This document shows, piece after piece, positions 10,705-22,616 of a stretch of 64,000 bases of DNA; within the stretch, counting starts at the first letter, position 1, and every line of letters starts with the position of its first letter. This DNA comes from Alectoria sarmentosa (Eukaryota > Ascomycota > Lecanoromycetes > Lecanorales > Parmeliaceae), in NCBI GenBank assembly GCA_009733775.1, contig WOGZ01000073.1, positions 62,001-126,000 on the forward strand. The letters run 5' to 3'. Under the pieces are notes generated by a model, which saw nothing but the letters and a program-made list of their open reading frames with translations, had not been told where the DNA came from and ran no database searches. A program made the position numbers and the translations under genes.

Positions 10705-12792
10705 ATGCTTATGTTCTCGCTTTTCTTCTTTGCCATTGTTTACAATTTCAAAGGCACATGCGCTGGCTCGGATCCTTCTTATCGTAAACTATCTCTCGCT
10801 GACAAGCTCACCACCCGTCAAGCCGTGGGTTCGGTTCCTGCTTCAGAATTTGTACGGCGAGCTTTCCAAGGGTGTAAGTGCTGGTGCGATCTTAGATCCA
10901 TTGCTCTGACAGTGACATATTGCCAACAGCTATCGTCGTTGGAAGTTGGCTCTATATTGACGGAGGTGAATTTTCCTACAGTAGTGGAGGGCTCAACTAT
11001 GAGTACTGTAAGCGCTGAGCCGTACCGTGAACTGGCTCCACCTGTTGACGGAGTTGGCGTCAGCAACAACGCTGCTTTCTGTTGATCTATCGCAAAACTG
11101 GGCCAACGGAAGCGTCGTGATTCAATCGAATTCCAAGCCCACTGGCGTCCCCAACCTAAACAGCCCTTCACTGTGGTACGATCAAAGCGCAGGCCTCATT
11201 TATTCCGGATTCGCTGGTTGGAACTCGACTTTCGGAAACCATCCAGATCTGCCTCCATTGTCCCTCTGGTCGTTCAAGCCCGACGGGACCGGAGATGGAA
11301 TTTGGAATGAAGTAATTGGGTCGAGCTCGCCGGTTTGGCAAGGCGTATTACGTCCCGCTGAACCGCTTACCGCTTTCAGCCCAACGACAGCCTTGTTACT
11401 TGGCGGCACTGACCAACCGTATGAAGACTCCTCGTCCGCAAATATCTTGCGGGGAATGGTGGAGTTCGATATACAGAATCAATCCTTCACAAATGTGACA
11501 GCCAATTGTTGTAATGCAACGAACGGGATTTACAGAGGTGCGATGCAATACGTCCCGTCTTTTGGGCCGGATGGCGTATTCATTGCCATGGGAGGTGTCA
11601 ATGGTGCCGGCCCCCTCAACAGTAGCAAATATGAACTCATTCCGTTCGGCACAGTCTCTGTATTCGACCCTACAGCGAAGGTTTGGTGGAATCAAACTAC
11701 TACCGGAACCCCACCGAGTCCGAGATTTGAATTCTGTATAGCTGGAATAAATTCCACGAACGAAACCTACGAAATGTAAGTTCAGTATTTGCTTCGATGT
11801 TCCCTGAATTTTCATTGATCGTCCTTTTCAGCTTTGTGTACGGAGGCTACGATGCCATTTTTGGGAATGAATCCGTCCAATTCGACACCATCAGCATCCT
11901 TACTTTACCAGCGTTCCATTGGATCAGCGTTCCGTATCCACCCAAGAGTTCTCGCAACGGCCACTCCTGCAATGCGGTAGGAGGAAGCCAGATCATCAGT
12001 ATCGGTGGCGCGGATCCGAACGTTGACGTATCCACACCAGCCCTCGAAAATGTAGTCAAATATTCTACTTTCAACGCCACCCCAGATCCCTTTCAGCAAG
12101 GTCTAGCCATCTTCGATATGACATTGCTACAGTTCGCCAGCCAATACACCGCAGATGCTCCGCCTTACGAGCAATCTGATCCGGTAAAACAGTTCTACTT
12201 GGAATCCCAACAGTAAGCCCGTAATCAACGTTTTCTTCAAGAGCACTTGTCTGATAAGGTAACAGAGACTATGTCGAGCACCTCACCCCAGACATCGCCT
12301 CATTAATGCAAGTCAAACATTTCACAAATAATAGCAGTAAGGAACCGCATCCCCAGACTCCCATATCCACGATCAAATCCCACTAACAAACCCACCTCAG
12401 CTTCCTCCAACTTCAGCACCAATGCAACAGCCTCAACCGCAACCTCATCCTCATCACATCACTCAACCTCCCACCCCGGGGCGATAGCAGGTGGCACAGT
12501 GGGCGGGATCTGTGGCTTTGCTCTCTTTGCCCTCCTCGCTTACCTTCTCTTCCGGTCTCGAAATCAAAGACCAGCCGCAACTCTGAAGGATCCACCAAAC
12601 GCGATATTGGAAAAAGATTCGGACCAACCGACGCCCCAACAACCATATCCAGTTGAATTGGAGGAGGATGGGCGAGCGCTGGAGATGGACGGAGCGGGGC
12701 TGCAGGAGCTGTCGGAGGAGCAGAGGCTAGAGATGGAGGGGAACGGGGTCAATGAATTATCTGGAGATAGAGGGGCGGAATTATGGGGTTAG
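10705..12792 (+). CDS. Secreted/membrane kelch-repeat protein, six exons
   Basis: Exons 10705-10873, 10930-11007, 11064-11775, 11832-12212, 12266-12336 and 12401-12792 sum to 601 codons (600 aa). Introns of 53-64 nt have matching phases. A hydrophobic N-terminus (MLMFSLFFFAIVYNFKG) may be a signal peptide. Kelch-type blades follow: VVGSWLYIDGGE, LIYSGFAGWN, ALLLGGTD, VFIAMGGVNGAG, FVYGGYDAIFG and SQIISIGGADP. A Ser/Thr-rich stalk precedes one membrane segment (GGICGFALFALLAYLLF, in the last exon) and an acidic cytoplasmic tail. The extracellular beta-propeller has many N-glycosylation sites (NGS, NST, NQS, NVT). Such proteins are common in Pezizomycotina and have no settled function. It is intact although flanked on both sides by A+T-rich inverted copies of a dead element. 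Confidence 0.82.
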
Positions 12793-12889
12793 GGAGTGGA
12801 AAGATTTGATGGATGATTTCTCCGAGACTATAAAAGAGAGGAACTTAGCTGGCGTGATCTGCTTCTTCGAATAGAAGCTCAGTAACGTA

Positions 12890-13905
12890 AATAGAATATA
12901 TAAAAGACTACGACTTGTGGTGCGTAAATAATTTTCTCTTAGTGGTATTATTTAGTCTTTTATAATTTATATAAAAGTAAAGTTCGCTATTTAACTTTTC
13001 AAACGAAATGTATAAAAAAATTAAATAATACTTTATAAGAATAATAAATTCTCTCTTTAAATTTTTATTAAAACGTTTTTGAACTTTTTAAAATTTATAA
13101 ATTAATGTTATTTTCAAAATATTTATTATTAAATATTTTATCTTTAAATTAATCGATATTTTAATAATGTAAAAACGAAAGTATTCGAAATAAATTATTA
13201 AAACTCGCTTATCTTATTTATTAAAATACAAATTACGTAATTAAAGCGAATATTTAATATATTTAACAAAAGTCTTAAATACTCGTAAGTTTTTTTTTTT
13301 TCTTTTTTTCTTTTTTCTTTAATTACTAATTTATTTAATAGTTTATTTAATTATTTTTATAACTATATTTTTAAATTTTATAATTATTTAATTATTATTT
13401 AATTTTATTAAAAATATTTTTTATTATTTTATAATTTTAATAATTTGATTTATACGAAGTAATTTAATTAATTATAATAAATAACTCGCGAGTTAAGTTT
13501 ATTAATATATAAAAAAGAATAAGATAAAATTAAGCTGAAATATTTTAAATTTGTATATATATTTAATTACAAACTCGAAATCATTACGCTTTTCGATTAA
13601 CGCTCGAATAACGACTTTGAAGTCTTTTAAACGCTTTTATTAAAAAATATATATATAATTTTTATATCTTTTATTTTTTATTTTTTTAAAGATAAATTGT
13701 TTTTTATAATTTCGTAAATTATAAAAATCGATTTGCGTTTTTACGTCTCGAATATTTACAGTTTTATAAAATTCAATTTTTTTATTTATATCGATTTTAT
13801 AATAATGTATTTTTGATTTTTTTTTATATAAAATATACGATAACATAATTATTAAATAATAAAATAAAAAATAAATAAATTGAGAATAATGAAAACAAAT
13901 ATTCA
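12890..13905 (+). repeat. A+T-rich block, probably a RIP-degraded transposable element (copy 2, inverted)
   Basis: About 1.0 kb of A+T-rich, non-coding sequence directly 3' of the kelch gene, ending abruptly near 13905. The reverse complement of about 13500-13800 aligns by eye with 9920-10200 over roughly 300 bases with many transition-type differences. The rest of the two blocks has diverged or differs in content. The kelch gene is thus enclosed by an inverted pair. Confidence 0.75.
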
Positions 13906-13949
13906 GATTAGCGGGGTTGTCATGGTGTTACGTCCAAGTCCGGCCTAAT

Positions 13950-14105
13950 TTGCCATGACTTCTTGCACCCCCTTGGTGATGGCGTTGTATCAATTTCTGA
14001 AAGCCAGGACATCGTGGGCTCGAACGGTGAAAGATGCGGCAGAACTCCTCACTGTCATCTCAGGGAGGAGCGACTTTGAAGGACGGACTTGGGAAATACC
14101 TTTGA
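13950..14105 (+). pseudogene. Amidase fragment (middle part)
   Basis: Directly to the right of the A+T block one frame reads DGVVSISESQDIVG and a shifted frame reads ARTVKDAAELLTVISG. Together they match the stretch of amidases just after the Ser-rich signature (GVVPIS...GPMARTVKDAA). It lies upstream of, and in the wrong order relative to, the N-terminal part of the next amidase pseudogene, so it is a separate broken copy whose left part is missing at the A+T block border. Confidence 0.55.
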
Positions 14106-14109
14106 ATAT

Positions 14110-15960
14110 TCCAGATCATGGTGGTGCCTCGCTTCAATACGTGCGTGCAAGCTGCAACACCAAGAGCTTAATAGAAGGCTAGAAAGGATGCTACGACTGA
14201 GCAGAATGAACCTGCGTTCTACGATAGCCGTTAGTCCAAAGTCAAAGTTGCTTGAGATGGCTTCAGAACTTGACTCCAAGCACGAGAGCAACCGGATGAG
14301 AGGGCCTTTCCCATGGCATCCCAATCATTTCGAAGAGTATGATCTCGTCGCTGACCTGATTCTTGAATCATTCAAAAAAAAAAGGCAAAAAATGTCAAAA
14401 ACATACAGCAGCTAGTATTCGCTGGTCGTCACCGACCCAACTACTAATTAGCCGATCTGAGGCTTATCTTTGGCTGAGCGAACGGGAAGCCGAGTTTTCA
14501 ACAGTCTGTGGCCGTATGTGAAAGAGACCTTTTATAACAATAATTATCCCTAGACATAATTCGGGACTTGCAGAACAGACCAAATTTCCTTGGCGTAGTT
14601 GCAAATGGGATGCTAAGTGCAACGAGGAGAGAGATTAAGCCAGAACTGGTACATGAGAATGCATATTTGAAATGAAGACCTCTTTCAAAGGGCTGCTTTC
14701 CGCTAATCGATCTAGTCTTGATATTCGTTTGCATTGAAATAGCTCGACGAGCGCTGGTTCATCGTTTTGGGAATAGCAATCTTGGCTGTGAGTGTATTGC
14801 CCTTTGCTTGAGTGCAGAATACACAGAGCTAAGACTCACTCGGAGTCTGGTACTGCTAATTGAGTGCGATCGCATGTTCGATTGATCTCTGATAACAAGA
14901 ACAGGGGAGACTGGAGAGAACGCTGTCGGCGGTCTGTCTGCCCTCGGTGGTCAATGTCACTCGCCTTATGTGCGTACAATCCCGGAGGCTCTTCCACAGG
15001 CTCAGTCGTTGACGTCGCTGCTGGTCACAGCCTGGTCGCAGATTTAGGCGAATGCTGGTGGTTCTATCGACAAGTCCGCTAGCAGAACGTCACTATTTGC
15101 ACTCAAATGCACGCCATAGACGATACGGTCCGGTGGGGTAATCCTAGTAGCACCTGCTTCCGAGAGTCCTGGCAGAATGGCGAAGACAGAGTCATGAGTG
15201 GAGGATCTTACTTGACTCGTCGAGATCATTGTTTTGGACCCCACTTCAGGTGCCGAGGGAATTCCCCACAACAAATTCACGTTAGGTTTCGTATATCCAA
15301 CCGTGTGGAAACTTCTTCGTTTCTACTGGCGCTAGAAGGGAAACGCTCGAAGCAAATGATAAAGCCATTGAAACTGAAACCATCATGAAGGTAGGCACGT
15401 TGATGACTCTACGATTTCCAGATCTCAAGCTGCGAGGCAGCAATCAATACGATAAAGAGTCTCGACGGCCATGTCCATTACCCGGTTCCCCTTGTTCACC
15501 CCTCAACAATGAACCTCCAGGGCAGGCCGGGATATCCCACAATACTATGTACGCCTTTCGATTACTGTCGAAGATGATAGACACACGAACGATTATTGAC
15601 ATCAACAGTGAACAAGATCCCCGAGAGCGTAAATCACACGCTTGAAGCACTTCCATCAACTCCCGTAAGATCGCTAGCAGATATCATCAATTTTGACAAC
15701 AAAAATCTAGACCTGCAGACGGGGATGGGTCAAAACATCCTTACCGGGCATTTGCTCCGTTCATCAGCCAACGTTAACTAGACCGGACGTATCATATCCA
15801 AGCGCAAGAGAAGATAGTTCCCAGGAGATACTTGTGGAAACCGGCCTAGAGATGAAGAAGAGAGCAGATGAAGAAGGAAATTCACCAAACGTAATCGGAA
15901 TCCGACCGCGACGACGCCGCTAGACTCCCACGCTCAAAGCGGGCGACCGTTCGGCTTCTG
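14110..15960 (+). pseudogene. Amidase pseudogene with many frameshifts
   Basis: Pieces in family order lie in different frames. STIAVSPKSKLLEMASELDS and RMRGPFPWHPN cover the N-terminal Lys region, with the catalytic Lys region corrupted. GALVHRFGNSNLG sits near 14745. CAYNPGGSSTGSVVDVAAGH (about 14970-15030) is the signature. LFALKCTP and SGGVILVAPASESPGRMAKT lie at 15090-15180, and TVNKIPESVNHTLEALPSTP followed by VRSLADIINFDNKNLD lies at 15600-15720, near the C-terminus. It cannot encode a working enzyme. Its C-terminal motifs (TPVRSLADII) differ enough from the intact amidase at 6-8 kb to indicate an old paralogue, not a recent copy. Confidence 0.7.
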
Positions 15961-16909
15961 CCTTGTTGCTAAAGCTCAACCAAGAGAAATATTTTTTCGA
16001 GATCATGCAAATCAATGAGGCCAACATTCCCTAAGCGCCAGCTGCTGCGTCTGCTGTATGAAGCAGAATCCAAGATTAAGTCTTCAACAGACGAAAAGCC
16101 ATAAAGATTCATTGACCGACGCAGCCAGCTAGATAAACAGCTAGTACAATTTTGATTTCAATCGTTATCTTGATCCTAACCCATCCTGTACGAATAAACG
16201 AATCCAAACCTAATTCAGCGCAAGATTTCGAAAACGATCGCACCCCGACACGCGCATCACAAGGTAGCTGGCAGAATGTAGGAGATTGCAACCGGACGCA
16301 ACATCTGCAGTGTCGGAACCAATGGCAGCATTAATATCCTTTTCGACAGCAAAGACACAAAATGTGAGACACAAGTCCTCATTTGGAATGGTTGAGCCTC
16401 TCCCACGTTTCGCAGGTAATGATGCGAGCATAATATCGCTCTACACGTCGTGTTTTCCACATCGGGCTCGGCCCCCCCTTGCTAACATTTCCTAAGCCGC
16501 CCAACTTGATTAGGTGGCTTTGGTAAAGCCGATCCAAAGTTCACGGGACTTGTGTCAAGCGGCTACTTACTTCATCCAGAGTGATAACGGCAAAAGTGTG
16601 GAGAAAAATGGGAGGGAAAGATCCTCAAGACTGGCTAGTTTGGTAAGTCAATTTTGGCTGATGATCGAAAAAAGCGGACTGAGGGCTCTCAAGACTGCCA
16701 CTTCAATTCGGGTCGAATTTAAGCTTACGTATGCCAAAAATTGAGAGCGGAGAGCTCTCAAGACTCCCACTTTGCGAATACTCTGTCCCATCAAGTGCCC
16801 CGAGACTTGGGATTGGTGAGACAGACGAATGTTGATCGGATTGCTTTAATCCCACTCTTTGACATCCCCCTCTCCAAATAAACTAGAATCCTCAAATCGC
16901 AAAAAACCC
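15961..16909. other. Intergenic, nothing recognised
   Basis: Only short frames on both strands. A weak repeated phrase with TCAAGACT (near 16625, 16690 and 16757, as in CTCTCAAGACT) was seen but not assigned. The region near 16900 is the 3' side of the acetyltransferase gene. Confidence 0.35.
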
Positions 16910-17869
16910 TCAGCACTGTTGGCCCAATTGACCCCCGTTTCCTTCCCCAATCCCCCTCCTCATAAGCACATACTTATAGATCCCACCAGTACCGTTCTCC
17001 ACAGTGGCGCCCAGGGTGCCTAGATCAATGTCGAAAGCCGCGATATCCTCAAATCCCATCTTACGGTATAGCGAGTGTCCTACTGGCGTTGAAGTGAGAA
17101 AAACTTCGAGGTCTTCTCGGTCGGCTAGGTCAAGGCCCCATTGGATGAGCATGGTGCCGGCTCCAAGATGCTGATATGAGGGATGGGTTGCTAGGACAGA
17201 GAGATCTGCGCGGTGAGGAGGGAGGGAGGAATTAGTGGGGCCATGTTGGGGAAGATAGGTGATGGGGCATGCAGATGGTTAGGAAAAAGGTTATGTGCTG
17301 ATGTTGAAAAGGTATCGGGGAAGACATGAGGCGAAAACGGAGAATAATGAACGCATATGAGATTCAGAGCGTGTCAGCTTACAAACACACTTCCTGTTCC
17401 CCATAAACTCTCTCCTCAGCTTCATCACCTGGCCAAAAAACAACCTCACAGCTTCCAAGTTGACTTCTCCGGGCGGTCCAAGTTCTCCTTCCCTAATGAT
17501 ATCTGGGGAGTCCGACGATGAAGCCTCCCGATCCTCATACCATACATAGTATCTGGCAAATGCAATGATGAGACCTATTGAGTTTGCGACTTCGCTGCTG
17601 CTCCTTCCTGAACGTTCTTCGTCGCTCCCAGCGGGCTGCATCAGCCCACTCTCGTTTACAAGATCAGAGTCCACGACCTTGAGATAGTACATATGGGGCT
17701 CGTGGAATGACGTTTCTCGGGACGCCACTGCAGCGGCGAGAACGGAAGGCGTGAGGCCGAGAGGGTAGATGAGACGTTCCAGGGAGCTACTTTGCTGGAA
17801 TGCGGCGAATTGGAGTTTTACCATCGTGGGAAGGTCGGTGATTGTGGCTTTGTGGAGCGTTGGAGACAT
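16910..17869 (-). CDS. GNAT-family N-acetyltransferase, two exons
   Basis: Exons 17383-17869 and 16910-17205, separated by a 177-nt intron (GTAAGC...GCGCAG), make 261 codons (260 aa). The C-terminal half holds the acetyl-CoA-binding core LSVLATHPSYQHLGAGTMLI, with a Q-x2-G-x-G-like loop (QHLGAG), then LADREDLEVFLTSTPVGHSL and YRKMGFEDI, typical of fungal GNAT proteins. The N-terminus MSPTLHKATITDLPTMVKLQ is the usual first strand and helix. It probably transfers acetyl groups to a small molecule or protein amine. The substrate cannot be read. It appears intact. Confidence 0.8.
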
Positions 17870-18345
17870 TTTTTCCTGCTCGTACTAGGCCGAGAGTCGA
17901 TGTATTCCTTTATGTAGTTCTCGAGCGACAAATCCTTCAGATGAAATCCGAGTCCGAAGGCCAGCTTTCCTGACTTATTTGTTTCAAGTATAGGTGAGTC
18001 ACAGACAGTAGCGGGGTCACTAGCGTGGTATTTTCCGACCTAGCGCGAAATTGCCTGCTCTCAACCTGTCCGACTCCGATGGTCGTCGTCGGGAAATTGT
18101 ACCTTCAAAGGACGCCTATTCAGAGTCCCTGTTAGTAGTCCAAGAATTTTGAAACCTTGATCGATCAAGTGTTGCAATGGGCCCGTGATCTAATTTAAAG
18201 TGTTTTGGGCATCTGCGAATGGATTGATCATGAATAGTCCTGACAATGAAGCGCGGACTTCCTTGAAAGCCATTGTAGATCAAAAATGGTCCAAACCTCA
18301 GACCCTACGAACAAATCTACAAAAACATCCATATGTACGCAAAGT

Positions 18346-20460
18346 TCATGATTTTGCCCTCGCGAGTGTTTCCGAAATCAGACGAACTTTGTTGGTCATG
18401 ATAGCATCAAGACCTGCTTCCGCTTGGATCTGTAGAAAAAGAGCATCAGATTGTGTGCTGCAACTCTGTGAGTTCCCGACAACCAAGACACTCACCAGGG
18501 CACAGTCCGGCTCATCGTTGAGATTCCCATACGAACCTACCACCAAACCTGTATCTTTCGCGTACGTCAGAAGCCTCGGGCACATCACGAACGCGTCCGA
18601 GAGCATGACTATCCCGGCCAGGTTCCACGTTTTCGCAGATTCAATGGCACCTTGTAGACTGCCGGCTCTGACGTCGCCAGTGGGGACGGAGCCAGCTTTG
18701 CTGATGAAGAGGATGGGGAATGTTTGTTGTTTGCAAGTCAGCAGAATACAGATCTCGGGACTGAAAGAAGATAGAGTTATATTCCGATTTCCACACAGCC
18801 GAAGGATTGTAGTCAAGATCGTATTGACGAAGAAATTGAGCTCCATTGCGTACAACTCCATACCGCGGTCTTGAGCTTCCTAGAGCATGAGATACTTTAT
18901 CTCGAAGTTGAAGGTGACGGATTCGGGTAATTGAGTGAGGAGCTGCTCCAAAGTTGAGGAGCGTTCTTGAATCGAGTGACCCCTGAGATTACCTTTGATG
19001 TTGTTTTGCATGCCCTCCTCGGTCAATCGCATTCGCTCGACTAGGTCTTGGCTTCGGTAATCGGCATATGTGTTTACCGAGTGCGAGCGTTGCTTTGAGC
19101 GAAGACTTCCATTGGCTTTGTTTCTCTCCAGATATCTTACTTCAGCTGAGCTCAGAAGGTCACCCCTGGGTGCTTGGCATCGACTGAGATGCATGAATTG
19201 ATCGAAAGTCAGCGTATGCAAGGGTACATCTCCACCTGTTTCCATTACCAACAAGTCGTGGAATATGACCGGAACGCAGTCTTTCGTCAACTGCACGTCA
19301 GATTCAACACAGGACGCACCCAGGCTGGATGCCGTGAGAAATGACTGGGCCGTATTCTCTCCGATCTAAAGATTAGTACGCGCTATGGAGTTCACACCGA
19401 ATTCTCAATGTCCGACAATTTGAGTAGAGCCATCCTTCTTCCAGAATCCAGGCGATGCTCTCGGAGATGCATTTAGGGGCCGGAATAGCGTAACTACTAG
19501 CACGTTGAATGTCATAGAGCCAATTTAGGTCATAGAACCATTCTCAAGGATTGGTACAGTGAAGTCTCTGATCAAACTCTCATGATTTGGTGCCAAACCC
19601 TGCCGGAGACTCTTTGGGAGAGCGATCCCAGTGCCGATGACTTGGATAATTTCATTGCTTCGGTAACCTTTGCAGAATATCTCAAAGACTAGATTGACAT
19701 TGTCGGAGTCCTCAACAGCAAACTGGAACGGTTTATTAATCAAATTTCCCGGCATCGGCAGTTCGATACAGTGAGCTGGAACGGAGTTTGTGCCTCCAGC
19801 CTTGATCATCACACCGAATGTGGTTTCGTGCCTCATACTGATAGTGTTATCAGATGATCGTTCAATTATCTCAACGGGCTCAAGGTTGCTTCTTGTATTA
19901 GAGGGACCAAGGGTAACGAATATATGACTGCCATGGTCTTGCGTCCACCAGCAAGTTGAGGTCATCTCTGGCGGAATAAGACAAGAGGATGTTCTCGTCT
20001 GGCTGTGCAACGCACATTTCAATAACTTTCCAGGATGTACCATTCCCGTCCGTAAGACAGAACTGCTCGCAGGGTCCCTGTAGTCTCCAGCTTCATGCGC
20101 AGCAAGCGTTTCTGCCACCTTCATGTGACCTCTGTAAACAGCATGCTCTTTCTCGGTCCACCCAGCAAGATCACACATTCCCTGTTCTGCTCCTGCCTTG
20201 AAAAGGAGTTTGACAGTATTTAGATGCCCGTTGATGCAAGCGATAAACAATGGTGTCCAGCCATTGACGGTCTCGGCTAGATTCAGAAGATCTTAGCTTT
20301 CGGCTGTGGAATCAAGGATAGCTCTCACGGCGTTTTCATGACCATCTTGCGCAGCACGATACAGACTCATCTTCCCTAACGGATCTTCGAGACTGGCGAC
20401 GATGCGAAGCGCAGTTATTCCAGATGGCTCGTGAAGTTGATGTTCATAGCTTATGGATGG
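18346..20460 (-). pseudogene. GDE1: Ankyrin-GDPD glycerophosphodiester phosphodiesterase (GDE1-like), inactivated
   Basis: On the minus strand a single frame carries ankyrin repeats (MSLYRAAQDGHENAVRAIL, WTPLFIACINGHLNTVKLLF, WTEKEHAVYRGHMKVAETLA), a C2-like middle region, and a GDPD domain: ENTAQSFLTASSLGASCVES, DVQLTKDCVPVIFHD and TFNFEIKY. An exon after a 68-nt intron ends with IQAEAGLDAIMTNKV. The order matches fungal GDE1/NUC-2-type proteins, which cleave glycerophosphodiesters. No SPX domain was recognised upstream. Five in-frame stops break it: TAA 20293-20295, TAA 19525-19527, TGA 19405-19407 (at the family's HRG motif), TAG 19366-19368 and TAG 18880-18882. Each is explained by one C-to-T change from CAA, CAG or CGA. 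An upstream exon may reach 20675. Confidence 0.72.
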
Positions 20461-20751
20461 GTTGTCGAGCTATGAAGATATGTTTAAGCTAAGTTACTTA
20501 TACCATGAGAAGCTTGTGGTAGAAGCACGCTAGTACCTTGACACTTGTGTAACACGGCCGTGACATTGCCGCTTGGTCCGTGCATGAAATATAATTCGAA
20601 CAGATAGCTCGTTTTCTTGTTCGTTTCGTACTTTACCTTGAGTAGTCCCTGCTCTAAGCCTAAAGTCACCGTCAAGGGATGAAATTCATCCCGTTCCTCT
20701 TACAAGTACCACACACTATTGTTAAGCGCAAGCCATCTCAACGCGAGCATG

Positions 20752-22616
20752 GACCCGCTATCAATTACAGCTAGCGTAATTGGTATTGTCGCAGCTGCAT
20801 TTTCCACAGGCCGCGTCTTCCAAGAGCTCCGGCGCTTGTGTAAAACATTGCCAGATATATAACATGCCCCAAGCAAGGAGGCTTCCGACATCGAATTGGT
20901 ACTCCATCAGGTCGCCTTGGTTGTTGAGAAGAGGCCTGGCGATCCAGAATTCAAGGAGCAAGAGCAATAAATAATATACCTATTGTACCAAGCAGGATCC
21001 AAGTTGTATGAGCTGAGGACAATCGTAGAGACGTTCACGAACCTTGCGAAAACGACCAAGATCCCGTTCTTTCAAGCGTATGCATGGCGTAAGAATCAGC
21101 CGAGGCTGCAAATGTTGCAAGAGGACATCAAAACCATCAAATGCAGCCTCAATATCATGCTGGGCGCTTCAAATTCTCAGGACATGGTGCGGATTCGGGT
21201 GGATCTTGACACTATCTCCACTATCAGCTCCAACTCAGTGCAGATCCAACTCAGCATGGAAAACACCCTCCACAATAGCCTTGTTCGCCACCGAGACGAC
21301 CTGACAGACTTTCTTACAAGGATAACAAACAAAAGCCGATCAGAGGATCGGCAAAGTCGAAGAATTACTCAAGCTACAGGCCGCTCAATTGCAGGCAAGC
21401 CAACTTGATCAGTTGGGAAACTCGTATGGTCGCCGACCGTCTTACTCAAGGCAACTTCCGCCGGCCAGGACAAAAACACAGCATCAGGACTTGACGGGCT
21501 CAGAAGATTTCGGAATGAGACTTACACAATATGGTGTATGCCGGCCAGGGTGCCCTTGTAGAGTCATGTACCAACAAGATCCTCGACACCGGGCCTCGTT
21601 GACCGCGTCTTTGGCCAAATTTTTCGTAGGGTATGCTGGATTGCCTCTCGTCAATGCCAAATGTGATACCGATTCGTGTGAGAAAAATCAAAACGCTCAA
21701 GTCAGTGTCGAATCTTGGTTTCCTCTCGGTTTTTTTGGTCTAAGATTCTGCGTCTCCAAATGACGTATCAGCCCGACATCGGACCACATCTCGAATTCAG
21801 CACGCCGAGAAGAGTCCCAGTCTCTGCGCAATGTGTCAATTTTGCGCTCAACGGGAACATTGACGGCTTGAAGAATCTCTTTAAGAAGGGGCTAGCGTCT
21901 CCCAGACCATCAGAGGATATTCTGTCCTCAGATGGGCTATGTACGGAAAACAATATCAGATTTGCAAAATTCTATTCCAGGCTGGGGTGGATCCTGATTG
22001 TAGACCTATCGCTATGTCTGACAATAGTCCCAGAGACAAAGCGCACCAAATTCTGCTCATGGGCGGCCTCTCCAATGAGGATGTGGAGGCACTTCGATGC
22101 TTAACACGAGGCGATGACTTCATTGACGAACAGAACTATAGTATATTGCACAGGATCATCCTGGGGCTCTCGCTGGAGGATCTCGAGGAAGAAATCTGTC
22201 TCCATCCCGAAAATCTAAACACCACAGACGTGAGGGGCCGCGCGCCACTTGCACGGGCAGCATGCCGGGGAGACGATCGAGCAATTGTCACACTCCTCAA
22301 TCACGGTGCAAAGGTCAACACACTGGACGTACAGCACTCTGGGGTTGTAGGCCATGCTGCAGATAGAAACTACGCCACCTGCGTTCGCTTGCTGCTCGAA
22401 GCCGGTGCAGATTTCGACATCCCTTCAGCCAATGGTTACAAGGTTGGCAACCCATTGAATGTTGCTGCTCGAAATGCCTCCGATCCGTTGGTCTTGAAGA
22501 CTCTCCTCGACTTCGGAGCGAACGTAGATTCTTGCGGGATCGACGGCACGACAGGACTGATCCACGCCGCTCGCAGAGACAGCGAGCTGGCTGAAATGAG
22601 ATTTCCCCATACTTAA
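20752..22616 (+). pseudogene. Ankyrin-repeat protein with fungal MDPLSITAS-type N-terminus, inactivated
   Basis: The start MDPLSITASVIGIVAAAF is the hallmark of a large fungal family in which an N-terminal helical domain precedes ankyrin repeats, often at recognition loci. In the same frame TAA stops occur at 20860-20862 and 20968-20970, and the helical domain continues (TIVETFTNLAKTTKIPFFQA) to 21408. Ankyrin repeats follow: VSAQCVNFALNGNIDGLKNL in one frame, then after a shift near 21900-21920, AMYGKQYQICKILFQAGVDP, APLARAACRGDDRAIVTLL and YATCVRLLLEAGADF. It stops abruptly at 22616. Two nonsense codons, at least one frameshift and a truncated end make it a pseudogene. Its start lies head-to-head with the GDE1-like relic. 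Confidence 0.68.

Noticed and set aside
13640..13846. Lys/Ile/Tyr-rich minus-strand frame in the A+T block
   Set aside because: Composition follows the A+T-rich DNA; no motif; the block is a degraded repeat.
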